Assembly: GCF_900104245.1 (NCBI RefSeq)
Contig: NZ_FMXN01000011.1
Location: 17,403-81,402 of the forward strand
DNA: 64,000 nt
Direction: 5' to 3'
From: Pseudidiomarina indica
GTDB lineage: Bacteria; Pseudomonadota; Gammaproteobacteria; Enterobacterales; Alteromonadaceae
Shown: positions 49,524 to 58,492 of the stretch, piece by piece
Layout: each line of letters begins with the position of its first letter
How positions within the stretch are numbered: position 1 is the stretch's first letter
Position numbers and translations under genes: made by a program
The notes under the pieces: model-generated
What the model was told of the DNA's origin: nothing
What the model saw: the letters and a program-made list of their open reading frames with translations, nothing else
Database searches by the model: none

Positions 49524-49600
49524 TGGGGTGGCTGATGGGACTCGAACCCACGACAACCGGAATCACAATCCGGGGCTCTACCAACTGAGCTACAGCCACC
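49524..49600 (-). tRNA. tRNA-His (anticodon GTG)
   Basis: 77 bases with encoded CCA. Acceptor stem GTGGCTG/CAGCCAC with the extra 5' G and C73 discriminator specific to tRNA-His. Anticodon loop TTGTGAT. Confidence 0.97.
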
Positions 49601-49632
49601 ACTAAAAATTCATTGTTGTTACCAGGGCGAAC

Positions 49633-49709
<77 letters not shown>

Positions 49710-49726
49710 AATTCGCATGTTAGAAA

Positions 49727-49803
49727 TGGTCGGCGAGACTGGATTCGAACCAGCGACCCCTTGTACCCAAAACAAGTGCGCTACCAAGCTGCGCTACTCG
49801 CCG
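49727..49803 (-). tRNA. tRNA-Pro (anticodon TGG), copy 2
   Basis: 77 bases with encoded CCA, identical to 49408-49484. First in transcription order, directly behind the promoter at 49863-49891. Confidence 0.97.
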
Positions 49804-49829
49804 CCGTACTTCTAAAAACATTCTTTAAT

Positions 49830-49857
49830 CCCGTTCAGGACGCAGCCTGACAACGGG
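49830..49857 (-). repeat. Leader hairpin of the tRNA cluster
   Basis: CCCGTT plus CAGG (49830-49839) pairs with CCTG plus AACGGG (49846-49857), with a 2-base bulge. It lies between the tRNA promoter and the first tRNA-Pro and may help processing. Confidence 0.5.
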
Positions 49858-49862
49858 GGCGA

Positions 49863-49891
49863 ATATTACCTGCTGGACCGCTAGGCGTCAA
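49863..49891 (-). promoter_or_regulatory. Promoter of the Pro-Arg-His-Pro tRNA operon
   Basis: On the minus strand TTGACG (49886-49891), exactly 17 bases, then TAATAT (49863-49868), followed by a GC-rich discriminator (TCGCCCCC). Such discriminators are typical of stringently controlled stable-RNA promoters. Confidence 0.82.
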
Positions 49892-50079
49892 ACACTTTTT
49901 TGTTGAAAACGCCCGAGTGATGAAAATACCAACAGAGTGACGGTTATTTATTCGCTTATTTTAAAAAACAAGAAGATAACCTTTTCAGTTAGGCTCTACA
50001 ACCTTAGCAAAAAACGTGCGAAAATAGGAGCCCTTAACCTGTTCTTACCCTAACCAACCGGATAAAGGTGCTCCTGGCA

Positions 50080-50949
50080 ATGACTGCGCAATATATAAAT
50101 GGCAAACAAGTCGCTCAACAAGTTCGTGATGAAGTAAAAGAAGGTGTGGCGCTACGCCTCGCTGCTGGTGCTCGGGCACCCGGCTTAGCAGTCATCATGG
50201 TGGGGACCGATCCCGCGTCAGCAGTGTATGTTGGCAGTAAGCGGAATGCTTGTAATGAAGTGGGCATTGTTTCCATGGCCTATGATTTGCCAGAAACCAC
50301 GACCCAAGCTGAACTAGAAGCATTAATTGATGAGCTCAACAAGGCTCCAGACGTCGATGGAATTTTAGTGCAACTGCCATTGCCCGCAGGCCTTGATGCA
50401 CAAACAATTTTAGAACGCATTAATCCATTTAAAGACGTGGATGGTTTCCACCCATTCAACATGGGCCGTCTTGCGCAACGTAACCCTGCCCTACGTCCCT
50501 GCACGCCACGAGGGGTGATTACCTTACTCGAAAGCATTGGTTTAGATTTGCATGGTATGAATGCGGTGGTGGTTGGCGCATCGAACATTGTCGGTCGCCC
50601 GATGAGTCTAGAATTACTCCTTGCTGGTGCAACCACCACGGTCTGTCACCGTTTCACTCACGACTTGCGCACCCATGTCGAACGGGCCGAGATATTAGTG
50701 GTGGCGGTCGGTCGTCCACATTTCATCCCGGGAGAATGGATTCGACCAGGAGCCGTGGTGATCGATGTTGGAATTAATCGCCTCCCCTCTGGCAAATTAG
50801 TCGGTGACGTTGAATTTGACGTAGCCGTTGAGCGTGCGTCCTATATCACGCCAGTGCCCGGCGGTGTCGGCCCTATGACGGTAGCAACGCTCATGCAAAA
50901 CACGCTCCAAGCGTGTAATACCTGGCATGCACCTCTGAAGACAGTCTAA
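50080..50949 (+). CDS. folD: Bifunctional methylenetetrahydrofolate dehydrogenase/cyclohydrolase
   Basis: 289 residues from the ATG at 50080 ([14 protein letters not shown]). Interconverts methylene-, methenyl- and formyl-THF. Signatures are [14 protein letters not shown] with the catalytic Lys, [20 protein letters not shown], the NADP motif [17 protein letters not shown], and the C-terminal [14 protein letters not shown]. It sits alone on the plus strand, convergent with the pilus operon, overlapping its last gene by 4 bases. Confidence 0.97.
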   Translation: MTAQYINGKQVAQQVRDEVKEGVALRLAAGARAPGLAVIMVGTDPASAVYVGSKRNACNEVGIVSMAYDLPETTTQAELEALIDELNKAPDVDGILVQLPLPAGLDAQTILERINPFKDVDGFHPFNMGRLAQRNPALRPCTPRGVITLLESIGLDLHGMNAVVVGASNIVGRPMSLELLLAGATTTVCHRFTHDLRTHVERAEILVVAVGRPHFIPGEWIRPGAVVIDVGINRLPSGKLVGDVEFDVAVERASYITPVPGGVGPMTVATLMQNTLQACNTWHAPLKTV

Positions 50950-51671
50950 TGATTAGCTCGATAACCTGACAGCATTGGCCCTTGTCGCTGCACCCGTAGT
51001 GGCCACAAGGGCTTGCCGATCAGCCCCTCACGTAATTGACAAAACTGGTGGGCTGCTTGCCCATTCCAGCGCTGAGCTTGCTGCAATACACGGCCCACCC
51101 AAGGCACCTCCAATGGCAAGCACCACCAAATTTCTAACTGCAGTTGGCGTGCCGCCAACCAAGCCTCTGAATCGCGCACTTCAGCCAACCGCACCCGAGT
51201 GTGATCGACAGGAATTTCTGTCACCCATTGTTGGCTCCGCAAATCATAGCGCCGTTCGCGATACTGCTGCACTTGTTGTGCGGTTGGTGTCAACACTTGC
51301 ACTCGGGCCGCTAACTGACCATGCAGCAATGCCTGCGCGGTGGCTTGCCAGACATCTTGACGCATCGTATCCGGCGAAACCTCAGCCCTTCCAGTCGTCT
51401 GTAATTGAGTGCCCGCCATGCCGGTCGCAAGCACCCGTTGCATCACTTTCACATCGCCATGATGAAGCTGGCCTGCCCGCAGAACATAATGGCTGGTATT
51501 AGCAAGCATTTGCTGGGCCCAAAATAACCATACAATTTGCAGCGCCGCCAGCGCCAGCCAAACAACTAAAGGCAAAATGAATAGTGCTTCGAGAAGCACT
51601 GCGCCACGTTCGGACGAGCGATTAGCATCTACCCTGTAATTCGCACTGGCGCCACAACTGACGATATTCAT
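50946..51671 (-). CDS. TadE-like prepilin-type protein, last gene of the pilus operon
   Basis: 241 residues. Near residue 23 a prepilin-type site is visible: ERG followed by [19 protein letters not shown], with Glu at +5 and a long hydrophobic helix, as in TadE/TadF pseudopilins. The rest is a soluble domain of no recognised fold. The ATG lies 50 bases inside the upstream gene. Function inferred only from the N-terminus and position: a minor pilin or pilus-tip protein. Confidence 0.72.
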   Translation of the reverse strand: MNIVSCGASANYRVDANRSSERGAVLLEALFILPLVVWLALAALQIVWLFWAQQMLANTSHYVLRAGQLHHGDVKVMQRVLATGMAGTQLQTTGRAEVSPDTMRQDVWQATAQALLHGQLAARVQVLTPTAQQVQQYRERRYDLRSQQWVTEIPVDHTRVRLAEVRDSEAWLAARQLQLEIWWCLPLEVPWVGRVLQQAQRWNGQAAHQFCQLREGLIGKPLWPLRVQRQGPMLSGYRANH

Positions 51672-52332
51672 CCATCTCTCGTTTAAGCTCAGATAAACTG
51701 TAATAGGGCGTCACAACATCGGTGGCATAAAGCACATTTGTGGTCAAAACCAAAGTTTGCAACTGCTCACTGGTCAGGGTCTTCCCTTTAAAGTGCTGTG
51801 CTTCTAACGTCTCTGCACTGAGTTCCCCCACATCATTCACTTGTTGTTCCTGCATATCCAAATCAGTGGCCATTTGGTTTAGATAAGGGGAATCAGGCTG
51901 CTCTATACGATGCAAATAACGCTCATCGAGCTCAGCGAGCAATGGCTTCCAAATAGGAATCACCACGGTATGATCGCGGACTAACGCGCCGGCAAGTTGG
52001 CTCGCCAACCACTGTGCTTGAGCAATCGTGGGCGGTGACACTTGCAATTCCAACCAATGCTCTGCCAGCTGCAACTGCCATTCCTGTTGCCATGGACGGG
52101 TCAAATTGGTCGCTGCATCCCCCATTAAAGTAGTCATACTCGTTGGCGCTTCACCGTATTCCGCCCAATAGAGAGTAGCTGCGTGTCGTAACCATTCCGC
52201 ATCCATCACCCATTGTTGACGAGTTTGTTGCTGCTGCTGAACCGTTTGTACTTGCTGCAACACCAACAGCAGCGCACCAAGTAATACCGTAGCGGTGATG
52301 ACATCCACTAAAATCATTCCGTGTTGTCGCAT
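51622..52332 (-). CDS. Prepilin-like minor pilin (Asp at +5)
   Basis: 236 residues from the ATG at 52332, chosen for its SD (GAGG 5 bases upstream). The N-terminus MRQHG/MILVDVITATVLLG has the Gly of a prepilin cleavage site and a long hydrophobic helix. Asp replaces the usual Glu at +5. The C-terminal domain carries two Cys near its end (QCELQGRC). Position after the major pilin recalls the PilV slot of IncI thin pili, but there is no shufflon or obvious adhesin repeat. Confidence 0.65.
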   Translation of the reverse strand: MRQHGMILVDVITATVLLGALLLVLQQVQTVQQQQQTRQQWVMDAEWLRHAATLYWAEYGEAPTSMTTLMGDAATNLTRPWQQEWQLQLAEHWLELQVSPPTIAQAQWLASQLAGALVRDHTVVIPIWKPLLAELDERYLHRIEQPDSPYLNQMATDLDMQEQQVNDVGELSAETLEAQHFKGKTLTSEQLQTLVLTTNVLYATDVVTPYYSLSELKREMDEYRQLWRQCELQGRC

Positions 52333-52339
52333 CCAATCC

Positions 52340-52555
52340 TCACTGTTGCCGTGTAAACTGGCCATAACGCACCAGTTGTAACTGCAATCGCTGCCGTTCA
52401 ATTGCAGCGCGCTGTTCAACCTCCGAGGGGGATGCTGCAACACTGAATTGTAGCCAGCGTTGCGAAGCTCCCAACAGTGCTAACACCCCCACGCCAATCA
52501 CGAAAACTCCTAACACTAGTTCAATAATGAGACTTCCTCGTTGACGATAGGGCAT
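52340..52555 (-). CDS. Short prepilin-like protein
   Basis: 71 residues. N-terminus MPYRQRG/SLIIELVLGVFVIGV: a 7-residue basic leader ending in Gly, Glu at +5 of the mature chain, then a hydrophobic helix, the classic type IV prepilin layout. Only about 45 soluble residues follow, so it is a minimal minor pilin. It starts 3 bases after the pilin gene stop. Confidence 0.72.
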   Translation of the reverse strand: MPYRQRGSLIIELVLGVFVIGVGVLALLGASQRWLQFSVAASPSEVEQRAAIERQRLQLQLVRYGQFTRQQ

Positions 52556-52558
52556 GGT

Positions 52559-52999
52559 TTACCCCTGGAATCGCAACGTCAGCGTCCGACCAGAGAAGCT
52601 CGAGCTCAAGGCGTACTCGGTGAAATCCCGTGCCAAACGAGCCCCCTCAGCGGCTTGCTCAATTCCAGTGACAGTAATCACATAGACCGACTGATCGCTG
52701 CCATCCACTGCAATCGTCATATCACCGCCCCAAGGGTTAATTTTGGTACCCGCTCCCCAATTTTCAGGAATTGCTGCAATGCTGGACATGGCCGCCATAC
52801 TGATCCCAGTTAAATCACCGGTTCGAGGACGCCAAATTTGCGCACCCGACTGAATCGTAACAATCTGCGACTTCGCTTCACTCACGCGCGAGTTTCCCAC
52901 CGCCCAATCACGCAACGCGAGAGTGCCAATCGTGGCTAACGCGATGATTGATAACACCGTTAAAACTTCAATAAAGGTAAATCCTTTGCTTTGTTGCAT
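52559..52999 (-). CDS. Type IV pilin (PilS-like major pilin)
   Basis: 146 residues from the ATG at 52999 (GGAG 8 bases upstream). Leader MQQSKG, cleavage before FTFIEVLTVLSIIALAT, Glu at +5. The globular part contains ENWGAGTKINPWGGDMTIAVDG, resembling the NPWGG motif of type IVb pilins such as IncI PilS. The leader is short, as in type IVa pilins. No Cys occurs anywhere, so the usual C-terminal disulfide loop is missing. Confidence 0.85.
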   Translation of the reverse strand: MQQSKGFTFIEVLTVLSIIALATIGTLALRDWAVGNSRVSEAKSQIVTIQSGAQIWRPRTGDLTGISMAAMSSIAAIPENWGAGTKINPWGGDMTIAVDGSDQSVYVITVTGIEQAAEGARLARDFTEYALSSSFSGRTLTLRFQG

Positions 53000-53054
53000 G
53001 ATTCTATCTCCTTGAATCATTAAATTGTGAATCACACGGCTCAGTAGTTCAGGT

Positions 53055-54083
53055 TTATGCGAAACCTGTGCTCTGCTGTGTGACTGCCATTAACATACTG
53101 CCCATTCCACCGAACACTAACATCAATAGTCCAAACACCAGGCTATAGCAGAATGCCTGTAAGCTTGTCCGAACCCGCAGTAATGCTTGCAACGCATCCT
53201 GCGCAGCATAACCAGCCACCCGCTGTAAGGTGCCATGCTCTGTTGCATTGCGACGACCATTCCCTAGCCGAAACAACATCCGTGGGGCTAATAATCCACT
53301 CGCAAAAACCCGCTCAAGACGCCGCTCTCCTTCGGCTAACCGCCGCCGCATTAACGCCAAATGAACATGAAGTTCACGACTGCCATCACGTTGAATCGCA
53401 GCCAGTGCACGATCTAAGTTGGTTCCCGCCGCTAATAGCACCGTGACAGTTTGTAACAGGACCACCGCATGAAAGTTACGCTGCACCATAAAGGCTCCAC
53501 GTTTAAGCAGCCAGTCACACCACGCCCAATTTAACCGAATTAATCCCGGCGGCCCCCACACCCAGACCAACATCCCTGCGACGGATAAAAACAGCACCGG
53601 CAACCATAAGCTATGCGTCAACACCCATAGCCAGTAACTTAAACTTGGCCAATCACTGGGTGGCAACGCTTGTGCCAGTTTAGGAATCACGGTACGACCA
53701 ATCGCGAGGCTTGCGAGAAACGCCAGCGCCACCATCACCAACGGATAAATCAGCGGTTTCCAAAAGGCTCGCCAAGCCGCTTGCCGTTCTATTTCAAATT
53801 GTCGATGACGCTGCAACAGCTGTTCTAAAATGCCACTATGCTCCCCCACCGCAATCAGCATGACCAGATCGGCAGCAAACCAAGGTCGTAATGAGGGCCC
53901 TAAAGCACGGCCATGATTTAATTGCTGGATTAAATGTTGGGCCACCTGCATTTCCTGTTTTAACCCCAACTGTTGCGCATTGACATAAAGCTCATGGCAA
54001 CATTGGAGCGGGCTCAATCCGTCACTGAGCCCTAGCGCAAAATCCTCTAAGAAAGCCAGCTGTCGTGCACGGGTCATGGTCAT
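53055..54083 (-). CDS. Pilus assembly inner-membrane platform protein (PilR/GspF family)
   Basis: 342 residues. Two T2SS-F-type domains are visible. Helices lie near 112-130 (IYPLVMVALAFLASLAIG), 155-178 (LWLPVLFLSVAGMLVWVWG) and the C-terminus (CYSLVFGLLMLVFGGMGSML). The conserved GEHSG and RRRLAEGERRLERVF segments are in cytoplasmic parts. It anchors the motor ATPase. Its ATG overlaps the ATPase stop by 4 bases. Confidence 0.86.
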   Translation of the reverse strand: MTMTRARQLAFLEDFALGLSDGLSPLQCCHELYVNAQQLGLKQEMQVAQHLIQQLNHGRALGPSLRPWFAADLVMLIAVGEHSGILEQLLQRHRQFEIERQAAWRAFWKPLIYPLVMVALAFLASLAIGRTVIPKLAQALPPSDWPSLSYWLWVLTHSLWLPVLFLSVAGMLVWVWGPPGLIRLNWAWCDWLLKRGAFMVQRNFHAVVLLQTVTVLLAAGTNLDRALAAIQRDGSRELHVHLALMRRRLAEGERRLERVFASGLLAPRMLFRLGNGRRNATEHGTLQRVAGYAAQDALQALLRVRTSLQAFCYSLVFGLLMLVFGGMGSMLMAVTQQSTGFA

Positions 54084-55462
54084 CGTGCAAACTCCACAGT
54101 TTCCGTGTGAAACGATAACTTTCCTTGTTCGGCGAGTCGCTGACGATAACTATCGAGCTCTCCAGCACGTAGCGCACAGCGGAGCTCTTCATCGATCATC
54201 AATAGCTCGACCGCCAACTGACGACCACTCACTCCACTGCCATGGCAATGAGTGCACTGCGAGGCATCAGCGGGGCACTGCCGGCACGCTTGAGCAACTA
54301 ACCGTTGTGCCAAAATTCCTACAACCACTCCGGTTTGCGCTAAGGCCCCCGAAGTCAGACCAAGATCAAGCAGCCGATAGAGAGCACCAAAGGTGTCATG
54401 CGCATGCACAGTGGCGGTGACAAAATGACCGGTTAACGCCGCGGTATAGGCTGCTTGCGCTGTCGCCTGATCGCGAATTTCACTAATCGATAACACATCA
54501 GGGTCTTCGCGTAACGCCACTTTGACCATATTGGCAAAATTCAATTCTGGATGGTCGGCGATCACTGGCTTTTGCTCAATTCTTGGCTGAATAATCTCGA
54601 TCGGATCTTCCAATGAAATCACTTTGGCCGTTGCTGGAATTTGACTGTTCAATGCTGCCAAGGTGGTTGTTTTCCCTTGTCCTGTCGCCCCCACAACAAT
54701 AAATAAACCACTGAGCTTCACCAATAACCGTTGCAGCTGTTCCAACACCTCTTGAGGAAACCCCAATGCGGCTAGCTGCGGCGGTTCTTGTTCCAATTGC
54801 AGCCGTATCGTCACCGCAAACCCACTGCGCGTAGGTGACTTTTGTACTCGCAACCGTAAGCGCTGCAAGCGTCCGTTATGAGGCACAGCCAAAGCAATAC
54901 TGGCACTGGACAAGCGTTGCTCATCGAAGAGTTCTCGAAAATCATCGGAGCGAGTGTTAAGGGCCGCGGCAATAGCACCAGCCATGGTTTCTCGATTACG
55001 ATTAGAGCGCCCAATTAGCTGTCCATGCACCCGAAATGCCAGCTCAGCATGGTGTGGTTGAAACAATAGATGAATGTCCGAAGCCTGCAACAGCAACGCT
55101 TGCTGCACTAAATCTTCCAGGGCTTGTTGAGCTTGTGTATGGTCCAGTTGATAAGGATCAAATTCATACCCTGTGGAGCTCGGCGCATTGGCGTCGTGCA
55201 AACGGCTGCGAATGGTACGTGCGCTCGCACTACACCATTGTTGGATTCGCACCCCCTGCAGTTGCGCTAACGCCGCTAGATTCTGCACCTCAATTAAATG
55301 TTGTTGCCAAGCATTCAAACTTGCCACGAGTCGCCCATCATCACTGATAAAAACGGCGCCATCGGTTTGGTTAAGTTGCTCAGTAACCTCAATGCAGGCT
55401 GCTAACATGTCCGGATGAAGTCGGTACGCTAAGAGCTGCTCATCGTTTAATTCAGTAATCAT
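54080..55462 (-). CDS. Pilus assembly ATPase (PilQ/GspE family)
   Basis: 460 residues from the ATG at 55462, overlapping the upstream stop (TAATG). Walker A is VVGATGQGKTTTLAALN near 240. The Asp box VISLEDPIEI and the His box TATVHAHDTFGAL are present. A tetra-Cys zinc motif CRQC-x6-CTHC lies near 390. The Walker B segment reads SISEIRD where VGEIRD is usual. It powers pilin polymerisation. Confidence 0.9.
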   Translation of the reverse strand: MITELNDEQLLAYRLHPDMLAACIEVTEQLNQTDGAVFISDDGRLVASLNAWQQHLIEVQNLAALAQLQGVRIQQWCSASARTIRSRLHDANAPSSTGYEFDPYQLDHTQAQQALEDLVQQALLLQASDIHLLFQPHHAELAFRVHGQLIGRSNRNRETMAGAIAAALNTRSDDFRELFDEQRLSSASIALAVPHNGRLQRLRLRVQKSPTRSGFAVTIRLQLEQEPPQLAALGFPQEVLEQLQRLLVKLSGLFIVVGATGQGKTTTLAALNSQIPATAKVISLEDPIEIIQPRIEQKPVIADHPELNFANMVKVALREDPDVLSISEIRDQATAQAAYTAALTGHFVTATVHAHDTFGALYRLLDLGLTSGALAQTGVVVGILAQRLVAQACRQCPADASQCTHCHGSGVSGRQLAVELLMIDEELRCALRAGELDSYRQRLAEQGKLSFHTETVEFAR

Positions 55463-55872
55463 TACCACAGCTCCGTCATCGGTAGATCGCGAAAATACCC
55501 TAACCGCTTCAGTCGCACCTTGTCTGGATGCACCTCAGCGAATAAATCATAGGCACCCAACTGCTCGGCACGGAGGCGAATCAGTTCATCCCGATACCGC
55601 AGCACCACCACGCTCCCCGTCGCATCCGTCACCACACTCACCAGTTCGGTTGCCGCCAACTCTTGCTCAATTTGAGTTAAGGTAGGCGTTGGCCGCAGTT
55701 GTTGCATGGCATGGCGTGCTTGTGCCATCTGCAATTCCAACTGCAAGCGTTTCGCCTCCGTTTGGGCTAAACGTTCTTGCAATTCACTGGTTCGCAGTTG
55801 TGCAAGCGTTGCTTCCGTTGCCTGCACACTCCCCATGCTCATCACTAAGCACGTCGTCATGATTGTCATCAT
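55462..55872 (-). CDS. PilP-like pilus biogenesis protein
   Basis: 136 residues from the ATG at 55872 (GGAGG 7 bases upstream). Short signal peptide MMTIMTTCLVMSMGSVQA, then a coiled coil (about 22-60, LRTSELQERLAQTEAKRLQLELQM). A small C-terminal domain follows (LVSVVTDATGSVVVLRYRD). Its size and position between PilO2-like and ATPase genes match PilP of IncI-type thin-pilus operons. Confidence 0.72.
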   Translation of the reverse strand: MMTIMTTCLVMSMGSVQATEATLAQLRTSELQERLAQTEAKRLQLELQMAQARHAMQQLRPTPTLTQIEQELAATELVSVVTDATGSVVVLRYRDELIRLRAEQLGAYDLFAEVHPDKVRLKRLGYFRDLPMTELW

Positions 55873-55898
55873 GGATGCACCTCCGTTGTGCATTTTAA

Positions 55899-57011
55899 TT
55901 AGGCAGTTAATTCGACCTTCAGATGCCAATGTAAGCCTTGTTGTTCCGCTGTCACTTGGGTCACGCGTAAGTGAGGCTGCGTCTGTAACCAAGCGAATAC
56001 GGGTAACAGCTGGTTTTGGCCTGGCTGAAACTCTGATTTGGCAAGCACCATCCCAGTCGCCGTTGTCGTCACCTTAAACCCAGCCTCATCTAACGAACTC
56101 TGCTCTTCCAATATTGTCTCAACAGCAACCGCGTCCAACCTAGGTAAGGAGCGGCTCAAGATGCGTTCTTGTTCTTCCCAATGCCAGTGCGCCGCGTCAG
56201 GCAGCTGCAACAGCAATTCTGCTGGCGTCCCATAACTTGGCATGACCCATAACCGTTCCACGGTTGGCGTGAGTTGCCAGCGTTGTACTCGCCAACCGGC
56301 AAGGTAGCTCACCTGTTGCAACAAACCGGCGCGCTGTGCCACTTCCGCTGGAGCAAGTTGCGGCAGGATCTCATCGGGGGCCGTTGTCAGAGGCGGTGGG
56401 GGCGCAAGAATCGGCTCTGGCACTGGCTGTTTCAAGAGAGTTCCACTCAGCAGAGCCACGAGTAACACTACCCCCGCGATACTCACCGCACTCACTTGCC
56501 ACCGCCGTAGCCAAGGAAGACTGCGCCGAATCGACACGGTCTGATTGGTGCGGGTGGGCGTTTGCCAATCAATGGCTGGATGAGAAATGGGTGGTGCAGT
56601 GGTTTCAGGTAGCGTTAAAGCGGTGACGGTGTCAGAGCCCACCAGCACCAACTGGCAAGCGTTCGCTGTGGGGGCGAGCCAACGTTGGCTAACTTGCCAT
56701 AAGCTTGCTTCACCCCCTTGATCCGCGGGTAATCGCAGCACTCCCAATAATTGTTCATCACGCCAAGCCACAGCGTATAGCCAGGGTGGCAGCCAATGCA
56801 CGACCAATGCTGCCGGTAAATCCACTTGGCTACGGGCTTCGGCCACCACATCAACACTTGCTTCCGCCGTACAATACAACCAATAACTTTGCCCGTAACG
56901 CTGCACTCGATAATGCTGGAAGCCGTGTTGTCGCGCCGTTTTCAACTGCTGCTGAATATCTCGACGGCGCGTGGAGTGATATCGCCAGCCATGGATATTG
57001 ACGTGACTCAT
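55899..57011 (-). CDS. PilO2-like pilus accessory protein
   Basis: 370 residues. A cytoplasmic N-terminal domain (1 to about 165; FQHYRVQRYGQSYWLYC) is followed by a single membrane helix near 174-195 (VSAVSIAGVVLLVALLSG), a Pro-rich linker (EPILAPPPPL) and a periplasmic domain. This bitopic layout and the slot between secretin and PilP are those of PilO of IncI thin pili. Overlaps the secretin stop by 4 bases. Confidence 0.72.
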   Translation of the reverse strand: MSHVNIHGWRYHSTRRRDIQQQLKTARQHGFQHYRVQRYGQSYWLYCTAEASVDVVAEARSQVDLPAALVVHWLPPWLYAVAWRDEQLLGVLRLPADQGGEASLWQVSQRWLAPTANACQLVLVGSDTVTALTLPETTAPPISHPAIDWQTPTRTNQTVSIRRSLPWLRRWQVSAVSIAGVVLLVALLSGTLLKQPVPEPILAPPPPLTTAPDEILPQLAPAEVAQRAGLLQQVSYLAGWRVQRWQLTPTVERLWVMPSYGTPAELLLQLPDAAHWHWEEQERILSRSLPRLDAVAVETILEEQSSLDEAGFKVTTTATGMVLAKSEFQPGQNQLLPVFAWLQTQPHLRVTQVTAEQQGLHWHLKVELTA

Positions 57012-58492
57012 ACAGCGCCTCCTCGCCGAATAATATATGGCGTTAATAGCACGATGGTTTCGCTATGACGTTGCTGCGTATGCTCGCGCCCACCTAACAT
57101 CAGGCTGAGCCAACTGGTTTGCCGCGACTGTGCCCGACGTTCATTTTTTAAACCACTGAGCAAGAGGGTTTGTTGATGCTCAACGAGGGCCTTCATAAAA
57201 AACTTTTTACGGTTGGTATGAGGTGTTTGAATCATTTGCGTTCCCGAGCGAACTTCATCAATTCGTTCCAAGTCGGACAACTCAGTCGACAACTGCAAAA
57301 TCACCTCATCGCCTTGAATACTCGGCAACACATATAATTCAAACCCGGTTGTTACCACGCCCGGCTGCAACATATCAGCGCGCCCGACGTTGGCAGTTGC
57401 AGCAGAGCCAGCAGCTGCCAAATAGGTCGCGTTATCTTCCAAAACAATCCGCGCAATTTGGTTATTTAAACTGACAATACGTGGTTGATTGCTGACTTCG
57501 ACAAGCCCCTGCTCTGCCAGCGCATCCAGCAACACTTGCGAACCTTGTGCGCGACCTTGCTGCTGTTGCCAAATGAGTTGGCTGCCACCTCCAGTAGTGA
57601 ACTGAGCCGAATGAATCCCAAGAATGCCTTCACCTCCAGCGGTCCGTAATACGGCATCCCAATCAATGGCAAACTGCTGGCTATCATTAAAGGTGACTTC
57701 CAAGATTTGAACATCAATGGCCACCTGGCGGGTTAAGCGTTCATTTTGCTGGGCTAAATAGCGTCGCACCTGCGCCACATGATCAGGATAATCTCGCACC
57801 AACACCGATGCCGAGCTTTGATTCACCGTTAAGCGTCCCGCCGGTGATAGTAACAATTGCAACGCGTGCTCTAAATCGTCCCAAACCGACAAATGGTCAT
57901 GGCTAAAACTGAGGTATTGATCACTGCGCTGTGGCGTTCCGGCCCCCGCCATTAATTGCTCGTTAAACATTCCAGCTTGCTGTTGTTCTTGTTCTCTGCT
58001 GCCCATCAAATAACGCGTATTGCCTGCAATAAAAGCAACATCAAATTCAGCCATTTCAAATTCGTACACCAATAGCCGATCATTGTGCCACTCCAAGTGC
58101 CAGCGCTGTCGTTGCGCAATTTGCTGTAATAACTCCGCCAATGAGCCCGTAAAACTCAGATGGATTGCTTGTTCTGCTAACGCGGGCTGCAAGAAACTAG
58201 CCCGCACACCATGCGGTGCTAACACTTGTTGCAGCAAGCTATCCGCCCGCAGCCCTTGTGCTGTCACTTGTACCGATTGTGCACTCCAACTCGGTAAGTC
58301 AGCCACTGCGGGCGCCAGTGGTGGCACATATAACTCGGTGTCATAGCGCACAGCGCCCGTTTCAGTATGCGGCGTTTGCAATAACGCGAGGCGCTGCTGA
58401 GCTTGCTGAAAATCCTGTTGCAAGGCGGTGTCTGAAGTACTGCAACCATGCAGTAACACCACACTCACCATTCCTAACATCCAATGTTTCAT
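57008..58492 (-). CDS. PilN-type lipoprotein secretin
   Basis: 494 residues. Lipoprotein signal ends VVLLHGC (Cys17). N-terminal N domains include a STN-like region, and the secretin core begins near 260 (RQVAIDVQILEVTFNDSQQFAIDW). It includes VSNQPRIVSLNNQIARI and the C-terminal gate LLLSGLKNERRAQSRQ ... SETIVLLTPYII. It forms the outer-membrane pore of the pilus machine. Overlaps the upstream gene by 4 bases. Confidence 0.88.
   Translation of the reverse strand: MKHWMLGMVSVVLLHGCSTSDTALQQDFQQAQQRLALLQTPHTETGAVRYDTELYVPPLAPAVADLPSWSAQSVQVTAQGLRADSLLQQVLAPHGVRASFLQPALAEQAIHLSFTGSLAELLQQIAQRQRWHLEWHNDRLLVYEFEMAEFDVAFIAGNTRYLMGSREQEQQQAGMFNEQLMAGAGTPQRSDQYLSFSHDHLSVWDDLEHALQLLLSPAGRLTVNQSSASVLVRDYPDHVAQVRRYLAQQNERLTRQVAIDVQILEVTFNDSQQFAIDWDAVLRTAGGEGILGIHSAQFTTGGGSQLIWQQQQGRAQGSQVLLDALAEQGLVEVSNQPRIVSLNNQIARIVLEDNATYLAAAGSAATANVGRADMLQPGVVTTGFELYVLPSIQGDEVILQLSTELSDLERIDEVRSGTQMIQTPHTNRKKFFMKALVEHQQTLLLSGLKNERRAQSRQTSWLSLMLGGREHTQQRHSETIVLLTPYIIRRGGAV

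Noticed and set aside
57466..57717. 83-residue frame antisense/alternate to the secretin
   Set aside because: Lies wholly inside the secretin coding region on the same strand in another frame with no domain.
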